11,300 nucleotides of DNA from Physocladia obscura (taxonomy: Eukaryota > Chytridiomycota > Chytridiomycetes > Chytridiales > Chytriomycetaceae), in assembly GCA_027596945.1 (NCBI GenBank), contig JADGJH010001212.1, positions 1 through 11,300 on the forward strand. The letters are read 5' to 3'. This document shows, one piece after another, positions 8,584 through 11,300 of the stretch; positions within the stretch are counted from its first letter, which is position 1; every line of letters starts with the position of its first letter. Under the pieces are notes generated by a model. That model did no database searches and was not told the DNA's origin. It saw only the letters and a list, made by a program, of their open reading frames with translations. A program made the translations under genes and the position numbers.

Positions 8584-9433
8584 ATGTCAAACAGCAGTGC
8601 TCCAATCAACTATCCAATTGACACAGATTCATCTAAAATGTTCAAATGTAAGCTGGCATGTTGCTTCAAGCCTATGCATGACATCCATCTACTGAAGGAA
8701 ATCATCGCAACACAACCATTTTATGCATTGTATTGCCAGACAAAAACCTGATGGGATGAAGTTTCAACTGTCTCTGATGCAAACTGTCACAGATAATTTG
8801 ATGCCCTGATATCTTTCTTTAAGAACAAAACTTTGGAAAGTCTGTGCACATCTGGAACTGAAGAAGAATATGGTGAAAGAGAGCAACTACTACAAGACAT
8901 TACTGATCTGGTACAGTAAAACTGTTCTCTATTTTTATTGTGCATAGTAACAATAAATAGAGCAATGAAGTTTTGAATGAAAAACAACAGCAAAAGGATG
9001 CAATGGTCAATGACCAAACCACATGTGAATCCAATGCTGAACTAATTCAAAAACTGGCTTGTCAAGGTGCTGAAAAACAGAAGTCAAAGAACACAATTAT
9101 AAACACAATCAAACCACTGATTTTGATTCTGATGCCCATCAAACACAAAAGAAGCAAAAAAAGTCCAACAAAAGTGAAACATCTAATACAACTTATTCAA
9201 CTTCAGCAATGGCAACTATCATTGATTTGAAGAATAGTATGGAAAAAAAACACAAATGAGAACTGGATTTCAGGGAACAAAAGCTGGAATTTGAAAAAGA
9301 GAAGTTTTTATTGGAGAAACAAGAACGGGAGTTGCAGATGGAAAATAATAAGAGGCAGCTTGATATATTGATCATGCTTGATATATTGATCATGCTTGAT
9401 ATATTGATCATGCTTGCTTCAAAGCTTAAATAA
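8584..9433 (+). pseudogene. SANT/Myb-like DNA-binding protein of the Harbinger element
   Basis: ATG 8584 opens exon 1 (8584-8910). Exon 2 follows a 50-nt intron (8911-8960, GTACAG...AATAG) and ends at TAA 9431-9433. Exon 1 shows the SANT/Myb-like pattern of Harbinger helper proteins: HDIHLLKEIIATQPF, then WDEVS, then FDALISFFKNKTLESL and the characteristic SGTEEEYGEREQLLQDI. Exon 2 encodes an acidic linker (TDFDSDAHQTQKK) and a charged coiled coil (ELDFREQKLEFEKEKFLLEK), then three copies of LDILIM from an 18-bp triplication. In known elements this protein binds transposase and carries it to the nucleus and DNA. Damage: TGA 8749, TAA 8794, TGA 9257 and a one-base frameshift near 9105-9120. 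TGA 9257 falls where Arg would suit (HK-stop-ELDF). It overlaps the transposase 3' end by 15 bp. Confidence 0.85.
9359..9412. repeat. Perfect 18-bp tandem triplication inside the Myb-like gene
   Basis: Three identical copies of CTTGATATATTGATCATG lie at 9359-9376, 9377-9394 and 9395-9412. They keep the Myb frame and add LDILIM three times. Each unit includes the palindrome TGATCA. The lack of any difference between copies suggests recent slippage compared with the older stop mutations around it. Confidence 0.95.
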
Positions 9434-9434
9434 A
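9429..9434 (+). promoter_or_regulatory. Possible polyadenylation signal of the Myb-like gene
   Basis: AATAAA overlaps the TAA stop of the Myb-like frame. A matching minus-strand AATAAA lies within about 9450-9460, internal to the transposase 3' end. Convergent genes in a compact element would need signals this close, but a six-base motif in AT-rich DNA is weak evidence. Confidence 0.25.
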
Positions 9435-10456
9435 GTCTTAATGAATTTATTTTTAGTATTTATTTCAAACTTAAAAAAAAAGTAATATAGGTTCAGAAGC
9501 AACCTGAACCCTCATTCAACTGCCACACAAATTTTACTCATTGCTGTATTGAACTTTTGCTCAAATTGCTGCAAACTCAATTCTTTAAAGCCACTGACTA
9601 TTACTCAATTTATGGCATATGCTGGGTCACAATAAATCACATATTAAGTTAATTCTGTCTGTAATATTGGCGTGAGTATTTTGACAAGGTTACTTTTCAA
9701 TAGAAGATACAAATCATGATGAGTCCCAGGTTCTGGTCCATAAAAATGAACAAGAATACCATCAGGAGAAGTAACTGCTTGGAATTTAAGGGTGTGCTTA
9801 CTCTATGAATAAAAAAATGAAACAGCAATTATAATAGAATCAGTTCACTCACCTTATGGCCATTATAACATGGCTTTTGCCGCTCTTTTCCAGGTCTTGC
9901 AATTCCTCAAACTGTTACATCAGTAAAGTCAATACATGCGCCAAGAGATCGTTCACTTTCAAAAATTGTATTTGCACAAGCCTGCATCCAAGTCTCATTC
10001 AAACACACCAAATCCCAGACTAAAAAATGCTTGAATCAAGTATATACATGATCCAGAATGTCATTGAATATAAACAACAGTGCTTTGCAGCTGCAGCCAA
10101 ACAATTGCAACATCGTTCCCAGTCAGTGAGGCCATACCATACAATTCAGCAGAATGCACAGAGCCTCTTCTGTTGTTGCATTGCATTGATTTCATGCAAT
10201 GAATGGGTTTGGTATTTTGAGTTCTTGTTGTAAATGCCTGATTTGATCTTTTGTAAATCAAAATTCAAATCTTGCTGTTGCATCTGTCATTGAATCCAGG
10301 TTGAGTTGGCAATGTGGTATGGTAATTACGTGTGTCTGTTGTTCTGTATCTTCAATTTTGAGTGCAGTTGCTGCCAGTGTGAGGAAAACTGGCCAGGTTT
10401 GCATTATTTTTTCACAGCGAATTCTCACAACAAATTGTTGATCAAAAAATAAAATG

Positions 10457-10488
10457 ATGAAACATCTTTCACTTGAAAAATGTTTCAT
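10457..10488. repeat. Subterminal hairpin next to the right TIR
   Basis: The arms ATGAAACAT (10457-10465) and ATGTTTCAT (10480-10488) pair perfectly around a 14-base loop, three bases inside the right TIR. No equivalent was seen inside the left TIR. The right arm includes the presumed transposase ATG (complement of 10486-10488). It may be a subterminal protein-binding site. Confidence 0.6.
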
Positions 10489-10490
10489 TT

Positions 10491-10519
10491 CAAACAATTT
10501 TTGTTTGCAAAATCTCTCT
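10491..10519 (-). repeat. Right terminal inverted repeat of the Harbinger element
   Basis: Exact reverse complement of 8421-8449 over all 29 bases, ending AAAATCTCTCT, followed at once by ATT (10520-10522), which matches the ATT preceding the left repeat. Confidence 0.93.
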
Positions 10520-10522
10520 ATT

Positions 10523-10887
10523 GTCACAAATAAAAATTTTTCTTGAAACACCTTGATGTAAATCTAATTTTCTCCTAGAATTTTCTAAAATTTTCTCAAG
10601 CCTTCTATTACTTTCAAAAATGGAAAAACAACTTTCAAATCATTTTTCTTTTGAACTGTCTTCTATTTTGTTTCTTTCTATTCCAAAAACTTTACTTACG
10701 CCCAAACTCTTTCCTCTATTTTATCACTGGTTTTATTAAATAAAAACAAAGTCTATATTAACTACTTCAACTCTATCTCATACTTGAATCTCAAACTCTT
10801 ATCATTTAGTTTTGAGATATTTAGTATTGAATTAGTTGACTCAAGCTGTTACAGCTACCAGCAATGCTACTACTCCTTTTCTGCAGC
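10523..10887. other. Pyrimidine-rich spacer
   Basis: No gene is supported. The plus strand is T/C-rich with a short direct repeat (GAATTTTCTAAAATTTTCTC near 10578). A hydrophobic plus frame at 10784-11023 overlaps the copia integrase on the opposite strand and is a shadow. The stretch could include downstream parts of the copia relic decayed past recognition. Confidence 0.4.
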
Positions 10888-11300
10888 TTATTGGAACTTT
10901 ATGCTTGTTCTACTATTTACCAATTTACTTCATATCTTGAAATTCTTAACAGCATTCAGTTTGCAAATTCTCATTGAGCTCATTATTGCCAATAAAAGCC
11001 CAGGTCATATTTTTGAGGTTTGAATTAAGCACTCTGCAGAGGCATCATTTTGATGTTGTTTTGGGAGTCCCAGTTCAAAGTTGATGTTTTTGATTTGTGT
11101 ATAGAGCTCAAATGCATGTGAGCACCCAAGTTTGCCAGGGTCCATTCTGAAGCATCTTGTAGCAATACCATACTGAGTTTTAATGGATTGGTGTATTTTT
11201 ATTGCAGCCAATAAAGCCTCATCTGTTGAAGTTCCGATGACTCTGTGGCGAGAGTTAAAGGAATAAAACAAGTAATGCAAATAAAAAGTAATAAATAAAT
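10888..11300 (-). pseudogene. Ty1/copia-like integrase core fragment
   Basis: The minus frame is open from the right window edge to TGA 11005-11007, then continues in the same frame through TGA 10930-10932 to TAA 10888-10890. It shows the retroviral-type integrase layout: TSTDEALLAAIK, then CFRMDPG with the second catalytic Asp, then ASAECLIQT with the catalytic Glu. Thirty-five residues separate Asp and Glu, the classical D-35-E spacing. Beyond the first stop, SKLVNSRTS matches the place where copia integrases have a Pro-Ser/Asn-G-K/R-T-P block before the GKKP region. Integrase joins retrotransposon cDNA to chromosomal DNA. The first Asp and the zinc finger would lie outside the window, and no reverse transcriptase or LTR is seen here. 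Superfamily assignment to copia over gypsy rests on the downstream block and is moderate. Confidence 0.7.

Larger units (their letters stand above)
9419..10488 (-). pseudogene. Harbinger (DDE_Tnp_4 / HARBI1-like) transposase
   Basis: Exon 1 (10488-9853) and exon 2 (9802-9419) flank a 50-nt intron (9852-9803, GTGAGT...CATAG) that falls inside the conserved YNGHK / LKFQ block and keeps phase 0. The 339-codon frame has no frameshift. Recognisable DDE_Tnp_4 landmarks in order are FTKDQIRHLQQELKIP, CIDFTDVTV (first catalytic Asp, codon about 187), GIARPG, CYNGHK, LKFQAVTSPDGILVHFYGP with the following HHD, CDPAYA (second Asp, about 271), and SKICVAVE (Glu, about 308). The enzyme cuts and pastes DNA at its TIRs. 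In-frame stops: TGA at 10258, 10192, 10123, 10036, 9907, 9605 and 9512, plus TAA at 9644. Where the family is well conserved, as before GIARPG and after WPH, the lost residue is Arg, so CGA to TGA is the likely change. The usual longer C-terminal tail is short or diverged. Confidence 0.92.
8418..10522. mobile_element. PIF/Harbinger-type DNA transposon, decayed but with both ends
   Basis: A 2,099-bp element (8421-10519) is bounded by 29-bp perfect inverted repeats and flanked by the direct repeat ATT (8418-8420 and 10520-10522). It holds the two genes that define the PIF/Harbinger superfamily, a SANT/Myb-like protein and a DDE_Tnp_4 transposase, arranged tail-to-tail. Known members duplicate a 3-bp target, usually TTA or TAA; the ATT seen here has the right length but an unusual sequence. 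Both genes are broken by in-frame stops, so the copy cannot move itself, although its ends look intact enough to be acted on by an active relative. Confidence 0.88.

Noticed and set aside
8381..8605. Minus-strand frame covering the left TIR
   Set aside because: It runs antisense across the TIR and the start of the Myb-like gene and shows no homology-like features.
9419..10488. Alternative genetic code in which TGA is read as an amino acid, which would leave the transposase nearly intact
   Set aside because: A TAA also interrupts the frame, the same frame ends at a TGA, and other relics in the window carry TAA/TAG and frameshifts. CpG depletion explains the TGA excess more simply.
10784..11023. 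Hydrophobic plus-strand frame suggesting a small membrane protein
   Set aside because: It lies opposite the copia integrase fragment and has only AT-rich, Leu/Phe-rich composition.

Overview
The window looks like eukaryotic, transposon-rich, gene-poor DNA. It is about two-thirds A+T and strongly CpG-depleted: five CpG in the first 1,980 bases. Its coding relics are cut by very short GT-AG introns of 40-50 nt. There are no bacterial operons, ribosome binding sites, tRNAs or rRNAs. The tiny introns, a tentative KDZ-type cysteine cluster and the copia/Harbinger content would fit a repeat-loaded fungus such as a rust or other basidiomycete. That assignment is inference and another eukaryote is possible. 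No gene appears intact; nearly every recognisable frame carries stops, most often TGA where CGA (Arg) is expected.

Layout. 1-570: no clear gene. About 570-5305, plus strand: patches of decayed coding sequence (cysteine-rich frame 603-1046, exon-like frames near 1195-1610, 3187-3342 and 4501-4596, and a two-exon 3' gene at 4716-5305). These may be one or several dead genes. Between them lie a degenerate 18-bp minisatellite (2058-2146), a GC-richer CpG-retaining patch (about 2385-2640) and a 27-bp AT-rich duplication (2945-2998). About 6125-8310, minus strand: a long multi-exon pseudogene of a family I do not recognise, with four well-placed 40-50 nt introns.

8418-10522: a PIF/Harbinger-type DNA transposon with both ends visible. 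It has 29-bp perfect terminal inverted repeats (8421-8449 and 10491-10519) flanked by a 3-bp ATT direct repeat. It encodes the two usual proteins tail-to-tail: a SANT/Myb-like DNA-binding protein (plus, 8584-9433) and a DDE_Tnp_4/HARBI1-like transposase (minus, 10488-9419), each with one 50-nt intron. The transposase has no frameshift, but eight in-frame stops, seven of them TGA. This points to targeted CpG C-to-T decay rather than general erosion.

10888-11300, minus strand: the integrase core of a Ty1/copia-like retrotransposon, open to the right edge of the window.

In working Harbinger elements the Myb-like protein escorts the transposase and binds DNA while the transposase cuts at the TIRs. 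Here both are dead, but the ends could still be mobilised by an active relative.
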